Below are positions 1 through 11,135 of a stretch of DNA of 24,045 nt, piece after piece. Source of the DNA: Basidiobolus ranarum. Its lineage: Eukaryota > Basidiobolomycota > Basidiobolomycetes > Basidiobolales. A model generated the notes under the pieces. It was given only the letters and a program-made list of their open reading frames with translations, did no database searches and was not told the origin of the DNA. The stretch's first letter is position 1. Every line of letters begins with the position of its first letter. The translations under genes and the position numbers were made by a program. The stretch lies in the NCBI GenBank assembly GCA_040143965.1, contig JASJQH010007033.1, forward strand, positions 1-24,045, in the 5' to 3' direction.

Positions 1-1745
1 TAATCCCCCTGGGATAGTGGACTAAGAATGGGCGAGCGATTTGATTACAGTTGACGCGCATTTCCCTCAGACATCGCCCGCTACCAATTCTTGATTTGGC
101 CATTGGACCGATGATTCGATGTATCCTTGCCATGGCTGACCGGCCTACCCTAACAGATGCAACAGCGAATACAAGAAGTATTTCACGCGACTATAATAAC
201 AGAAATTTACACGTCTTTTTGATATACAGTCGTATTTTAGTATTCATTTGCAAGTAATATTTTGGGTCACCTCCGTAACCTTGAAGGCTGGCAGACCCAA
301 CAGTTCTTTTGATCTTAAAGGTTAAACTGTAGTCATTAATATGCTACGCGTTTCGAAGATACTCGTATTTTCAGAAAGTGATTGATATTACCTCTCATTG
401 GTTCATCTTGTTTATATTTTAGATTGTACCCTCAATGATTGGATGATTTGGACTGATTTGTTAATATTAACATATCGCAGAGTAAAAACTCAGAATGTAT
501 GATTTCAGCCCCAATTAATTTCAGTAGAATGTTTACCAAACGGTTAGCAGTCCAGTTGAAACACACTATATTGATTATCCTATTACAAAACCATGAATCA
601 TTGGTTTGTGTTACTAGATGATAATTTATTACGAATTATGGATTGCCCTCTAGGCACCTCATAATGATCAAATTAATGTGAGATAACATTAGAAGTACAC
701 ATTGTTCTGACGACAAGAGGCAGTAATTATTTCTTTAGGCAAAGATAGGTGTTGACTGCATCATTTTTCTTTTTTTAGCATTCCGAGGTGAATTTTTATG
801 GCACTTCTTTTAATCTAAAGCAAAATGGTGGTTTTGTATACAAAACAACAATTCATGAACTTTAGCAGTGGATAGGAGCGCTTTGGCATGGCTCGTCTAA
901 CGTTGGCACCCCTTTCGCAAGCCTAAGCCAAGCAGGCCTGGCGTCCAGCAGGTCCAAAACAACTCGAAAAAAATGGGATTCGATATGGTTTAGTATATCA
1001 CATAAGCCTTTTTAGAGAAATGGATGCCGAATTAGGTTTTGAGTTTTTAGTTACAATTGTTCGACTTATACACTTATCCCTGTAGATGCTTAAGTTGCCC
1101 AAATATGGAAGCGGCGATTCAAGACCTTGGTTACCCAGATTGTTTGATTTTATTCCCACACACTGAGTTGATCACTCCGCGATTTTTCAAGATTATCAAT
1201 TGACATCCCTTAAATGCCGAGGGTTGGCTGTTGTGATAACAAAACGCTCTACTCCTTATGCTGTCAATATCTTCAGGTTTGAGCCTACTCTGGATATGCT
1301 TCAGGGCATTCTACGTCATAAGAGATCACTCCATCTTAGTATCTGAGGGCTCCTACAGCTGTGCCTCTAGATGTAACTTGCAATAGAATATTGCCTTGGA
1401 GACTTTGATTTTAAGGGGACCTCCCTTTTTTCTCATCTGAATATTGGAATCGATGCACCAGTAAACCAAATTCATTTCAATTTGATCGCAGTTTTGAAAT
1501 GCAATCATGAGACATTGTTAGGGTTAGGGCCAGAGCTTAGGGTGATATATCTTTTTACTGCTAACACCCCTCTGACTACACGGCGAGGAATAGTCATCAA
1601 GTAATCACAGATCGGAGGATTCATACACTACATCTCCATCATCCAATAGTATGTGGTATTTACTCTGCTTAGCTCAATAGCAATCGGATTTCTGCTTATA
1701 ACTCACGATTGATTACAAGAAATATAATTCCGCAGTCATTCCCAC
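1..1745. other. intergenic, no convincing gene
   Basis: No protein family, tRNA or rRNA is recognisable on either strand. Visible items are a 16-bp perfect palindrome at 831-846, two tandem TTAGGG units at 1518-1529 with a third at 1537-1542, and a stop-free minus-strand frame at the left edge (ATG at 133 reading off position 1). Reading frames are otherwise short and broken. Confidence 0.6.
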
Positions 1746-1749
1746 TATC

Positions 1750-1773
1750 ATTGGTTCAATGGCACTATATAAA
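1750..1773 (+). promoter_or_regulatory. CCAAT box and TATA box of the AlkB-type gene
   Basis: An inverted CCAAT (ATTGG, 1750-1754) is followed 11 nt later by a TATATAAA box (1766-1773). The box lies 56 nt upstream of the ATG at 1830, a plausible core promoter for a short 5' UTR. The motifs are seen directly; their function is inferred from position. Confidence 0.5.
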
Positions 1774-1829
1774 CTGTTGAGGGTGTTGAGGTTGCAAATT
1801 TTATACTTGAACTCCACACTATACATACT

Positions 1830-2534
1830 ATGGTAAAACACAAGTCCTTGGAACCTTTAGACTCCTCACAGAAGCTCAAGAAAATTAAACAGCAAGATGA
1901 CATGCTGGAGTCGGAGCTAACGTTGCCAATAGAACCAAAACTTTTAGTTGAGCAAGATGGAGTCGTGAAGTACTATCCATCAGTATTCGGTGTTGCAGAA
2001 AGTGGTAAATTGTATGATAGTCTCACCACACTAGAGTACTGGAATCGTCCTCAACTTAAAGGTTACGGTCATGTGAAAGCCCAGTCTAGATTGACCTGCG
2101 CATTTGGCGACGATCCCAATATTGAGTATAACTATTCTGGTACTACGGCAAAAGTGGCTTCCAATTATCCAGATACTGTAATCGAGATTAAATCCAAAGT
2201 GGAGAAGTTGATTGGAACTAAATTCAATTTCTGTCTGTTGAATTTTTATACTGATGGAAATGAGTACATTGGTGCACATTCCGATAATCAGGCTGGACTA
2301 GTGCCTGGAGCACCAATTGCTGCAGTTAGTTTAGGAGCTGAGAGGTTTCTGGATTTCAAGCACAAGAAGAACAATCTAAAAGTCAGAGTAACTATGGAGA
2401 GTGGGTCATTATTGGTGATGGCTGGTGATACCCAATCTTATTGGAAGCATATGATACCTAAGCAAAAGAAAGTAAATGCTGGAAGAATCAGCTTAACATT
2501 TCGAGTTGTAGAGTCAAACCCCAGTAAGAGTTGA
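1830..2534 (+). CDS. AlkB-like Fe(II)/2-oxoglutarate dioxygenase (ALKBH2/3 type)
   Basis: Predicted DNA dealkylation repair enzyme, 234 residues, one exon. Family members remove methyl groups from 1-methyladenine and 3-methylcytosine by oxidative demethylation. The iron ligands are visible as H150-S-D152 and H207 (in WKHMIP). The 2-oxoglutarate contacts are N138 and Y140 in the NFYTDG motif plus R219 and R225 in RISLTFR. The PGAPIAAVSLGA stretch (about 159-170) and QSRLTCAFGDD (about 85-95) match the ALKBH2 nucleotide-recognition and core regions. Length is close to human ALKBH2 (261). The start is the first ATG after an upstream TATA box; residues 1-40 are charged and probably disordered. 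The gene converges with the TLDc gene downstream. Family assignment is firm. Choice between ALKBH2 and ALKBH3, and nuclear location, are inferred. Confidence 0.95.
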   Translation: MVKHKSLEPLDSSQKLKKIKQQDDMLESELTLPIEPKLLVEQDGVVKYYPSVFGVAESGKLYDSLTTLEYWNRPQLKGYGHVKAQSRLTCAFGDDPNIEYNYSGTTAKVASNYPDTVIEIKSKVEKLIGTKFNFCLLNFYTDGNEYIGAHSDNQAGLVPGAPIAAVSLGAERFLDFKHKKNNLKVRVTMESGSLLVMAGDTQSYWKHMIPKQKKVNAGRISLTFRVVESNPSKS

Positions 2535-3593
2535 TAGAGCACATGTTGAATGTTCTTAGTAATCTTGTATCCAAAGCATGAGAAAAAATAAGTATTTTAC
2601 CTATGATGTTTACACTCGTTTAACTATTATGCACTTTACTATAGTGATCCCCTGAATGTACAAATTAATCGTTTTGTGTTTCAATAATGGTAGTGTCTAT
2701 CTAAGCCATTCCGCCTATGCTCCTAAAAGAAAGAGTTTCCTTCCATTTCACTCACATTTGTACACTTGACGCTATCTAAATAAACTTGAAGTTGATCAAG
2801 TTTCGGTAGTACTATTGTGTTGAAAATCTCATTTATTTATTATATAAACACTCGGATTTTATTGTATATTTGTGTTGGTGACTTTGATATGCTCTTAACA
2901 ATCTATCCTTAATATATAAAAATAAAAATACTTATTGTTTAAAGCTTGTCAGCATCCTGTGGTTAGAGTTTCTATATATCTTCGACGAAGTGGGTGTCGG
3001 GGAAAGGAATTTCAAGCACTCTCAACTGGTGTATTGATGGGGAAATACAGAACGGGCTTTATAAAAGAACATTTATGTTTAAATATACTACTAACATACC
3101 TATTTATATTAAAAATTATATGCCTTCGTGACACCAGTACTCATTTTTCAACATAAAAGATGTTGAAGGTAAGCAAATTGTTCACAAGTACCATATCATA
3201 CGACAGGTCGAATTTTTACGAACATCTCCACATAATCAAAGTTCTCAGAAAGAGTATTCCGAAGTTTGTCTTTCATCTTGAGTAATTACCCCTGTATGAT
3301 GTATTAGCAATGGTTTCTTATGGTGAACGCATTCTAGCAAAGCGTTGATTCAGATAGTGACAACGCTTATATATATAATTTTGATGGCATGGAGCGTAGG
3401 GATATGCAACTATAAGCACTGTTCATCTAGTGGAGTAGTTTCGGTTTGTGAGTGTAATGATATTTTAATTGAGTTTGCATTAATCTTGCTTCAGTCAGTC
3501 TCATGTTTGCAAATATGACTTGAAGGTTACGGTTTTCTGCTGGATGGTTTATAGCAATTAATAAGGATGTTAGAGACAATGGAACCAGTTGGG
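2535..3593. other. intergenic between convergent genes
   Basis: AT-rich spacer between the 3' ends of the AlkB-type gene and the TLDc gene. Several AATAAA-like signals occur, for example around 2776-2781 and 2920-2925. The open frame at 2935-3156 has no ATG start and no recognisable motif, so it is not called. Confidence 0.6.
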
Positions 3594-5165
3594 CTATTCT
3601 TCATCGCTGTCATCAAGGCCTAGATCTGGCTCGCGAAGATCTTTTGAGTACATTTTCCTGTTCGCCATTTCGAGAAGCGCCACGGCATCAGCATTTGTAT
3701 CCATAGCGGATCTCTTGGGAGGCAGGAGATTAGGGTCCCTCTCAACTTCCTTGACGCAAAATACTGAGTTTCAAAAGAAATGTGTTAATCAATTTGTGGT
3801 TCTCGAGATTTTAGTAAACACTGCACTCACCTTCAACTTCATCTATATCGAAATATTCGGAGCGTGACAACTGAGTACTATTGTAAGTCGAGCAGAACGG
3901 ACCAGCCTTCGAGTGACCCGTTTCAAAATCCGAATTAATCCATAATCCAAAATAGTCGTATTGTCCACCCATACCGAATCCTGTTGCATTTATGGTGAGT
4001 AGTGTGTTTGACTATAATTTTCTCAATTCATTGCTTACCATTGGGTAGTGTTTTGGTTCCAAAGTTGAAATATTGAAAGTTTTCATTATATCTGCTTGTC
4101 GAGTAAACTCTCATATTGGGATTGATGGTGAACAAAAAGTTATCCGAGCATCCATAGAACTTTGGTTTAAGTTCCAAAGGCTCGTAAACAAAACCTCCAA
4201 ATATATGCTCACTACTGCCTTTTTCTTTTATGACGATAAGTAGCGATCCCATACCCTCGATTCGACTTTGAAAGGTGCTCCAACTTTTACCATCAACTTT
4301 GCTTGAAAATAATAGGTCCCAGCGTTGTCGGCAATCGATGGGCATGTTTTTATTTAAAAACCACATATCACTCGGTTTTAGAAGGTGACTTTTACAGGAA
4401 ACAGCCGGAATTATGAGGTTTTTACTACGAGTTTGAGCAATGATATCAGGAGCCGCATTACTAATTGCGGCGGGATCGTGAATGAAGGTTTCTGTCAAGG
4501 CTACTTCAAGAAGCCTTTGAAAGAGGCCGTTCTTCTGGAACCACGAGTACAAAGAGTCGTACTCTAAAGAACCCTCGCAACGAGTTAACCAAGTACCTTG
4601 TTCAGTAGCATCTTCGGGTTCACCAAGTTTAAGAAAAGGATACAATAAGATATAGTTGACAAAGTGTTCAGGAGTCATATTTTTGGGATTGATTGTGAAA
4701 GATTTTTCCTGAGTCCAGAAATGTAATGCCGTTAAACTTATTGTCTGCACGAAATTCTTGAGAGAGATTTGAGAATGAGATAGTATACTATGCATGGCCT
4801 TGCATTTCTCGTCTACTGAAGATCGCAAAAGTTGATGAACACCGTTGATAAAACTCAATTGGGTGATTTTCCCTTTTTCTTTCTCTTTTAAGTGACCTTC
4901 AGTTTTGAAAAAAGTAGATAAGCTCTCTCTGAGTGGGCTGAGGATGGAAATGTTTTCTTCCTAAATACGAAGTAACTATATCGTGAACATTTGTTTACAT
5001 TTATTACTGAAATACACAACTATGTACCCGATTGTCTAGTAGCTGTTGGCCTTGGCTGTCAACTATTTTTTCAAACACTGTGTTAAGTCTCTCGCGTTCC
5101 ATAGATGAGAACCCAGAAAGCTTTTCTTGAAGTAGGGCACATTTTTTGCTACTCTGATTTCCCAT
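3594..5165 (-). CDS. TLDc domain protein, MEAK7/TLDC1-like (4 exons)
   Basis: Spliced model on the minus strand: exons 5165-5028, 4960-4039, 3980-3831 and 3763-3594, total 1380 nt, 459 residues; human MEAK7 has 456. All junctions are GT..AG and keep frame. The start gives MGNQSSK, a good N-myristoylation signal (Gly2, Ser6), as in MEAK7. The TLDc domain spans about residues 235-405: WDLLFSSKVDGKSWSTF, then FGGFVYEPLE, and after the second intron GFGMGGQYDYFGLWI with the SEYFDIDEVEV ending. The last exon is an acidic tail ending DSDEE. MEAK7 is an mTOR-associated lysosomal protein in animals; TLDc proteins also bind V-ATPase. A role at the vacuole membrane is inferred, not shown. The long ORF frame opens upstream of any ATG, confirming the need for exon 1. 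Confidence 0.93.
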
Positions 5166-5229
5166 GTTTATAACTAAATTTCGAAAGAAAGAGCTATTGT
5201 TCGGCTAGAAAGCGGTACTACAGCTTTAC

Positions 5230-5236
5230 TATATAT
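5230..5236 (-). promoter_or_regulatory. TATA-like element of the TLDc gene
   Basis: A TATATAT run, read on the minus strand, lies 64 nt upstream of the ATG at 5165. This matches the TATA-to-ATG distance of the AlkB-type gene (56 nt). Assignment rests on spacing only. Confidence 0.35.
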
Positions 5237-7757
5237 CCAACGTCACGGTCAATATCTTAACCGTAAATCTTATTTTTTCTAATTCTTATTTTGTCCAATA
5301 ATATAAACTCGTTACACTTCACGATTCAGGATTGCTGAAACTAAATATAATTTGCATGTTAGAATGACGATATGATGACCACATCTATATTATTGCTTGA
5401 AAATGCGTAGATCTTAATCATGAGTTAGATGTTATATTAAAAGCTTCATCGTAGTTTTGAATGTTGGATAGCATAACTTGTAATATGGTTTACATCAAGG
5501 TATGTATCTGTAGCCATAGATAACAAATATAATAACAATTTAGGCAATATAAGATTTTAAAATCTCTTGGGAGCGGGCTCTCCATGACATATTTGGATAT
5601 ACTAAAACTTGGAGCGGAATTCTAACAAACCTAGCATTCTAGAAGGCACATATTTAGTTGATTCTATACATAGATGGTAAGTAGGCTTTTGATATGGATC
5701 AACTGTGATAATGCTGAACTACAATTTTCTATGCTTTATGATCATTGAGTCCAGAGACCTATGCTGATTATATGAATTTTGAAGTGAAATCTGACAATCA
5801 TGCCGGCTTAAGTACTAATTAAAAGAATATTGTCCTGCTTCTTTTGACTCCTGTGAACTCAACTTTACATCCTCAGCATATATAGTAATTAGTCCATATT
5901 TCCTAATAATATTAGATGTTTCTTAGCGTATCTGCATTAATTGTCACATGGTAGAAGATATGCCAATAACGAATAATTCCATCTCAAAACTGATAGTTGT
6001 GTCGGCTTTAATGCTGAGAGTTTCATTTGTTGGACAGAAGCCTAAAGTTGCCTATATTGCTTTGGTTTTTAACTTTAGAGTGGTCAAAGCCAGCCTCATT
6101 GGTAAATATCTAATCGGTATTATCAACATATCTTTCAAAGCACAAACACTACCGATTGCAGTCTTGGCATATGCACACATGGTAAGAGTGCAACCAATTT
6201 CTACTTTTTTAAAAGATCGTTCACTAATGATCTATAGTTCATCCAAGGTGTAAGTTTTGATTTCTCCTTGGTGTCACAAATGGAGAATGGCCATGAAATA
6301 TGCCGTTGCTTTGACTCTATTAGGAAGTAAAAACCCTGTTTTATGTTTTTCAATATAGTGTGCCTATTTTATGACGACTTGTATGCCATTTCACGCAGGT
6401 AAAGGATTAAACAGAATCTGCTACCGATAATATGTATTGTAGCAGATATACAAAACAGATGGCAAAACCAAGACTTGGGATTGACAGGATGAAAGGAATC
6501 CTTAGAGTCTAAATCTGGAATGAATATGTTGTATAATATTAAATTCATATGCATCATTCAAATATGGTGATTTTATTATAAATGATTTCCCTACTCAAGC
6601 AAGGTGAAATTATTGAATGCAGAAATTCATCAATTCTCCCGTAACTGAGGAAAATTGAAACATGCGAGTTTGGTTGATAAATTATGGCTATTGATATGGC
6701 AAGTATCTCAATTGATAGAATTATCGTACAATTGAAGCATCCAGGTTGAACAAACGTATTGTAAAAAGTAAGGGGCTGTAATTCATAACGTACGCTGCCC
6801 AAATTAGGTAAGCACCATATCGTCAAGATCAACACCAGTAGAGACGCGTTTCTTTTAGGGCATCTACATATCTTACTTTTCCTAAAAGAGTGGCAAGCAT
6901 GAAGCATATATTGCAAGCATAACGTATAAACAACATGCAACAATTTCAACACTGCGTCCTATTTTACCCGTCTAGAATCAGTTATGCAGAGGTTTCTTTT
7001 TTGAGAAATGTTAATACAAGCCCAACATTCGATAGGAATCTCTAACGTCCAATTGCAACCACTGACAGTTACTTTCTTAATCAGCACACATATTTTATTT
7101 AATAGAAACATTCATTACCTCTTCCACTGAATCTGAAGAAAACAAACAGTGTAGAAAACCGATTCAGAACATGCGGTTGGAATATCAATTGTTGACCACA
7201 ATCTTCAGTGTGGAACATAAATAGTAGCACGTGAGTTGTAAGGCCAAGGCCAACGTAAATTGTGGAAAGCAGATGCTGCCGAGATGACTAGGTATAATGA
7301 TCAAAAGGTTATCCAAGGCTAAGCAGTAAGCTCACACATTTAATCCTGGGGCGATGACTATGTGTCAGGTAGAAACCGGTTTAGCCTTTGCCTCGATGTG
7401 TTGAGTCTTTATTCTGCACCCGGAGGTAACTTGATTTTGTGTCTCATGTACCAGAAAACATTAAGGAAACAGATGATTTCATATGCAAAAAGTATTGCAG
7501 CACCTCTCAATTGGTGGGTATGGGGTCACAATACCTCCTTCTGTTGGTGTTACGTGTGATTATTTTCAAATGTAGCTTAGTAGGTCATGTCATAAGGATT
7601 TTCTTTTGAAAGCTGATTTAGGCCTCAAAAAAATATTCACTCGAGCTTATCCGCAATTACCTGAGGTCCGAATTAACATTTCTTCGTTTCAACTTCAAGG
7701 TGATAGCCATTGGCCATGGTGCAACCGTGAATCGGAAAAATATACCAAGTAGCATTG
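5237..7757. other. intergenic between divergent genes
   Basis: About 2.5 kb between the TLDc gene (-) and the 7TM-RGS gene (+). Three frames are open over 60-130 codons (5948-6253 +, 6554-6952 -, 7362-7559 +). None shows a family signature, clear splice context or a compelling start. No tRNA-like A and B box pair is seen. Around 5950-6250 the minus strand has a faint resemblance to a copia protease-region peptide, too weak to call. Confidence 0.55.
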
Positions 7758-7758
7758 T

Positions 7759-7777
7759 ATTGGATGCCCTATATAAA
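7759..7777 (+). promoter_or_regulatory. CCAAT and TATA boxes upstream of the 7TM-RGS gene
   Basis: An inverted CCAAT (ATTGG, 7759-7763) is followed 6 nt later by TATATAAA (7770-7777). The order matches the AlkB promoter. The distance to the ORF ATG (8069) is long, about 290 nt, which would allow a 5' leader containing the 50-nt intron at 7997-8046. Confidence 0.35.
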
Positions 7778-7996
7778 AAAATTCAATATTTTTAAGACTC
7801 GCATGTAGTACAATCATTATTTTCGAATGGACATAGGATTTGCAAGGTTGTTTGATTTGCTCTATATCTCTTTTTATTTTTTAACTCAAAAGAGCACCCC
7901 AATCTAAGCTGATTCAGTGAGTGTGACAATTCTGGTGGGAATGTCTGGGAAGCATGATTGGTGACCAATTGGACAAATTGTAAGCCAGATGTTTTT

Positions 7997-8046
7997 GTAA
8001 GTATAAAGAGGACATCGCCGGCAATTAAAAGGAACCGTTTATTCAG
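7997..8046 (+). other. probable 5' intron of the 7TM-RGS gene
   Basis: A 50-nt segment with a canonical GTAAGT donor and TTATTCAG acceptor. Removing it joins an 8-nt exon starting with ATG at 7989 in frame to the downstream ORF. This adds ten residues (MFFVYDLLST) before the methionine at 8069. An in-frame stop precedes that ATG, so it would be the first usable start. If the ATG is not used, the intron lies in the 5' UTR. Confidence 0.45.
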
Positions 8047-8068
8047 TGTCTATGATTTACTAAGCACA

Positions 8069-9337
8069 ATGGAAGTAATTTGGATCACTCTGGTTGCATT
8101 CTGTATTTGGTTTCTTATCACTTTGGTTTCTCTATACTTCTTCATACAATATCGCCATGAGCCAACAATACAACATCGCTCAGTTAGCTTAACATGTATG
8201 TTTGCGCTGTTCAACTCAATATTAATTGGATACCTTCTATACAAGCTCGCCAAGCCTGTCACCTCCTGTGTGGTTCGACTGTGGATTCCCTCAGTAGTCT
8301 TTCCTGCTTTAGGTCTTACTGTACTTGCCAAACTTATTCGTTTGACGTTTCTCGGAAGGTATCATAAGTCTATATACTTGGAAGCAAAGCTGGAGTCTTC
8401 CACTAAGGAAGATGAAAGCGGTTATGAGATGGAATTATCGGAAGAGTCATTTGTCGGTATAAGGGGTAGTAACAATTTCAGAGAAGCCTGGTACTACAAA
8501 TATCGCCATCTTTTCACGACATCGCACATCCTAAAGACATTGTCTGCCTTTATGTTGTTTCACGTAGGTGTAACTGCGATAACCAATGCTATTTCTCCCA
8601 TGACATCCATTCCCGGCCAAGAGTGCCCTCTTGGTTGGGAGTTCTACCCTTTTATCGGGTTTTTAATTATCTACCTCTTTTTGGGAGTTCCTGTGTTGCT
8701 GTACTGGTTCTGGGGTGTTGAAGACGTGTATGGAATCCGTAAAGAATTGATTTCAGTGGCAATTATCGCAATGGTTGGATTCTTACTTTATTTAATATTC
8801 CTATTTCTCCCCTCTTTGCGTATACTGGAGAAATCATTTGCTGCCTACGTATGGGGTGCAATTGTACTAGTCTTAACTCACATCCTTTTCGTCATTTACC
8901 CCATTTACGAACTAAGAAAATCTCGACAGGTTCGAGCCAATGCCAATAATACCCAAGTCTTCGATCAGATTTTGTCAGATCCAGTGCTATTTGAAGACTT
9001 TAAGGCCTTCACTATTAAAGACTTCAGCGTAGAAAATCCATTGTTTTACGAACGCTGTAGGAAGCTAAAAGCCACACAACCACGGATTATCCGCATTCCA
9101 GGGAAAGACTCGTTGAGTGCCAAGTCTCGCAATGAACTCCGTTCAATGTATGAGACCTTTATCAACCCGAAATCAGAATTTCAGGTGAACCTTTCTTCTG
9201 CAACCATTCAAGAATTGACGAGACAGTTTGAGTCTGGTGAATTATCATTGACTATGTTTTCAAGAGCCGAACGAGAGATTCACCTCCTAATGTACCAAAA
9301 TACCTTTCCACGATATATTAGGTACACAGACTTATAG
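8069..9337 (+). CDS. seven-transmembrane protein with C-terminal RGS domain
   Basis: 422 residues from the first ATG in the long frame (432 if the upstream mini-exon 7989-7996 is spliced on). Hydrophobic segments lie at about 3-27, 41-60, 68-95, 156-175, 193-215, 227-248 and 256-281. Between TM5 and TM6 is a DVYGIRKEL motif. An acidic loop of about 50 residues separates TM3 and TM4. A cytosolic RGS domain fills about 297-417, from FDQILSDPVLFEDFKAF to MYQNTFPRYIR. RGS domains accelerate GTP hydrolysis by G-alpha; this architecture is known from plant AtRGS1 and fungal GprK-type proteins. A plasma-membrane regulator of heterotrimeric G-protein signalling is therefore likely. Ligand and G-alpha partner are unknown. 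The frame is open to 7958 but without an ATG before 8069. Confidence 0.92.
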   Translation: MEVIWITLVAFCIWFLITLVSLYFFIQYRHEPTIQHRSVSLTCMFALFNSILIGYLLYKLAKPVTSCVVRLWIPSVVFPALGLTVLAKLIRLTFLGRYHKSIYLEAKLESSTKEDESGYEMELSEESFVGIRGSNNFREAWYYKYRHLFTTSHILKTLSAFMLFHVGVTAITNAISPMTSIPGQECPLGWEFYPFIGFLIIYLFLGVPVLLYWFWGVEDVYGIRKELISVAIIAMVGFLLYLIFLFLPSLRILEKSFAAYVWGAIVLVLTHILFVIYPIYELRKSRQVRANANNTQVFDQILSDPVLFEDFKAFTIKDFSVENPLFYERCRKLKATQPRIIRIPGKDSLSAKSRNELRSMYETFINPKSEFQVNLSSATIQELTRQFESGELSLTMFSRAEREIHLLMYQNTFPRYIRYTDL

Positions 9338-11135
9338 TTCAAAATTTCGACGATATGTTGAGTATACTTAGATTTACCTTATGAAGTTTTGCTTTCTGGC
9401 CTGCTTTCTTTTGTACTTGTATCTTATAATTCATTCAACGTTAGTTCTTCACCAGGGTCACTTTGTACAAATGTAAAGCATAATCGAGCTTATGATTTAT
9501 CATTCCTCTTTTCTTGTTAACCATCAATTGTTGAGTATCTACCATAATTTTAACTCTACGCACGCTCTAACTATTACCTATAAAACCTTGAATTCTAACA
9601 ATATTTACGAAGGATGCCTCTAAATCGGTTTGTCCCCAGGCATAGTGCATGGGAATTTAGCATATGATGGAGTCTCAAGATAGAGCCAGGAATGAAATAG
9701 GGCAAGTAGAACTTGTGTGAAACTTGGAACCCTCCAGATTCAGGTGTTAGAATTCAAGTCACAGTCTACGGTTATTGTACCAGTTTTATTAGCAGGGATT
9801 TCTAGTACCGAAATGTATCAGATATTCCAAGTAACTGTATTTACTGGAATTATATGGGACTTGTATCCAGATTATTGTAGCTAGCATTTATCAATGGCGG
9901 ATAAATATATTATATGTGAGGTGTTGGGCATCCAATTATTGATATATACATCAACTTTGGGGCGATCATTCCTAATGATTGCTACGAGTACAAGAAAACT
10001 AGTAAATCACGTTATGCAGAAGTGGCAAATCAAGGGCTGTCTTTGCTGTCTAATGTCTTATTAACCATTGGTTTGGTTGTGATATTGATTACGTCTTTAA
10101 CACGTGGTAACATTGGTAGTTCGGTTATTATCCGATGTCCACCCAAATATTCGAAAAAAATTCCTAAAAGGATAAGCTAATTTTGGCCTAGCTAATTGGA
10201 ACTCTTAAAGGCGGACAGGTGATATTCTCGTGATGGGGCAGATTGCCAATACAAGGGGACTTTTACGTAAGCTGTGGCTATTGAAAACATCGAAGATGTC
10301 ACGAGATACTCAGGTACTACCTCATTTCGGTTTAAAGCTAACAGTATGAAATTGAGGTTTTCTTTGATGTACAGTTGTTCTCTGGTGTTGGATGAATGCA
10401 GTTAAAAAACTCCATTTAGTAAGTGTCTTACTGTTGAAATGGTCCGAGAGTAAATAGATTTAATGAGTCTTGGATGGGAGTTTCTACCAGTACTCACTTT
10501 AGTTTGAGATAATTTCAATGTTACTTACAACTTCAACATTCACCCATTAATTAATTGTGTTAGTCAAATGATGACTAATATCACCATATAATCATTATCT
10601 TCTGGTCAAGAAAGGTTGGTTACTATATGTGTCCTTGCATTCATTATATTGTAGTATAAGTGGTATTTGTAATATTGATCATATGGAAACTCAGCAGAGT
10701 AACAGGTTTTCTGCCAAGCTTGAATTGAATTCCCTTATTGTATGTCCATTTTATACTCTCTCTCTCTAGAGATTCCAATTCAAGGCTATATATCATTACA
10801 TATTGACCATATGTTTGAGAAGTAGAATATCAGACTTGACAGTTTAGATTGAACAGCTTGTACCGTTATACAATCATAATAATGGTTAATGCGAAAACAA
10901 GATCAGTACATAAATCTCCAAATTATTTTGCTCCTATTATTGTTGACAATTAGTTAATACCACTTCAAACATTATAACTAACAAAATAAACTTAATTCGA
11001 TAATTTAGATGAAAATTAGGCTTCCATAAAGTCAAGTGTGGTGTTATTTCCAAATTATTATAAAAATAATCAACTTAGTAGTATTAGTTAATTCACCTAT
11101 CTTTTAAATACCACAAACCACTCACCGATAGCTAA
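9338..11135. other. intergenic, AT-rich, no gene seen
   Basis: About 1.8 kb between two plus-strand genes. No open frame with a recognisable domain on either strand. A short CT repeat is present near 10755-10768. Nine-base inverted arms (CTTGAATTG near 10719, CAATTCAAG near 10776) are about 50 nt apart. The last 200 bp become very AT-rich ahead of the Shg1-SGF29 gene. Confidence 0.55.

Noticed and set aside
4028-4858. Treating the long TLDc ORF as a single-exon gene
   Set aside because: It opens at a TTG and ends inside an intron; splicing on both sides restores the full TLDc domain and the MGN start.
5948-6253. 101-codon plus-strand ORF with true ATG, and a faint copia protease-like peptide on its antisense
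   Set aside because: No domain in the plus frame. The antisense resemblance (an A-I-G-S-V..L-K-D-M-L pattern) covers too few residues and is followed by stops.
6554-6952. 132-codon minus-strand ORF
   Set aside because: Opens with GTG, composition looks random, no motif, no supporting splice sites.
7362-7559. 65-codon plus-strand ORF
   Set aside because: No ATG at its start, no recognisable family.
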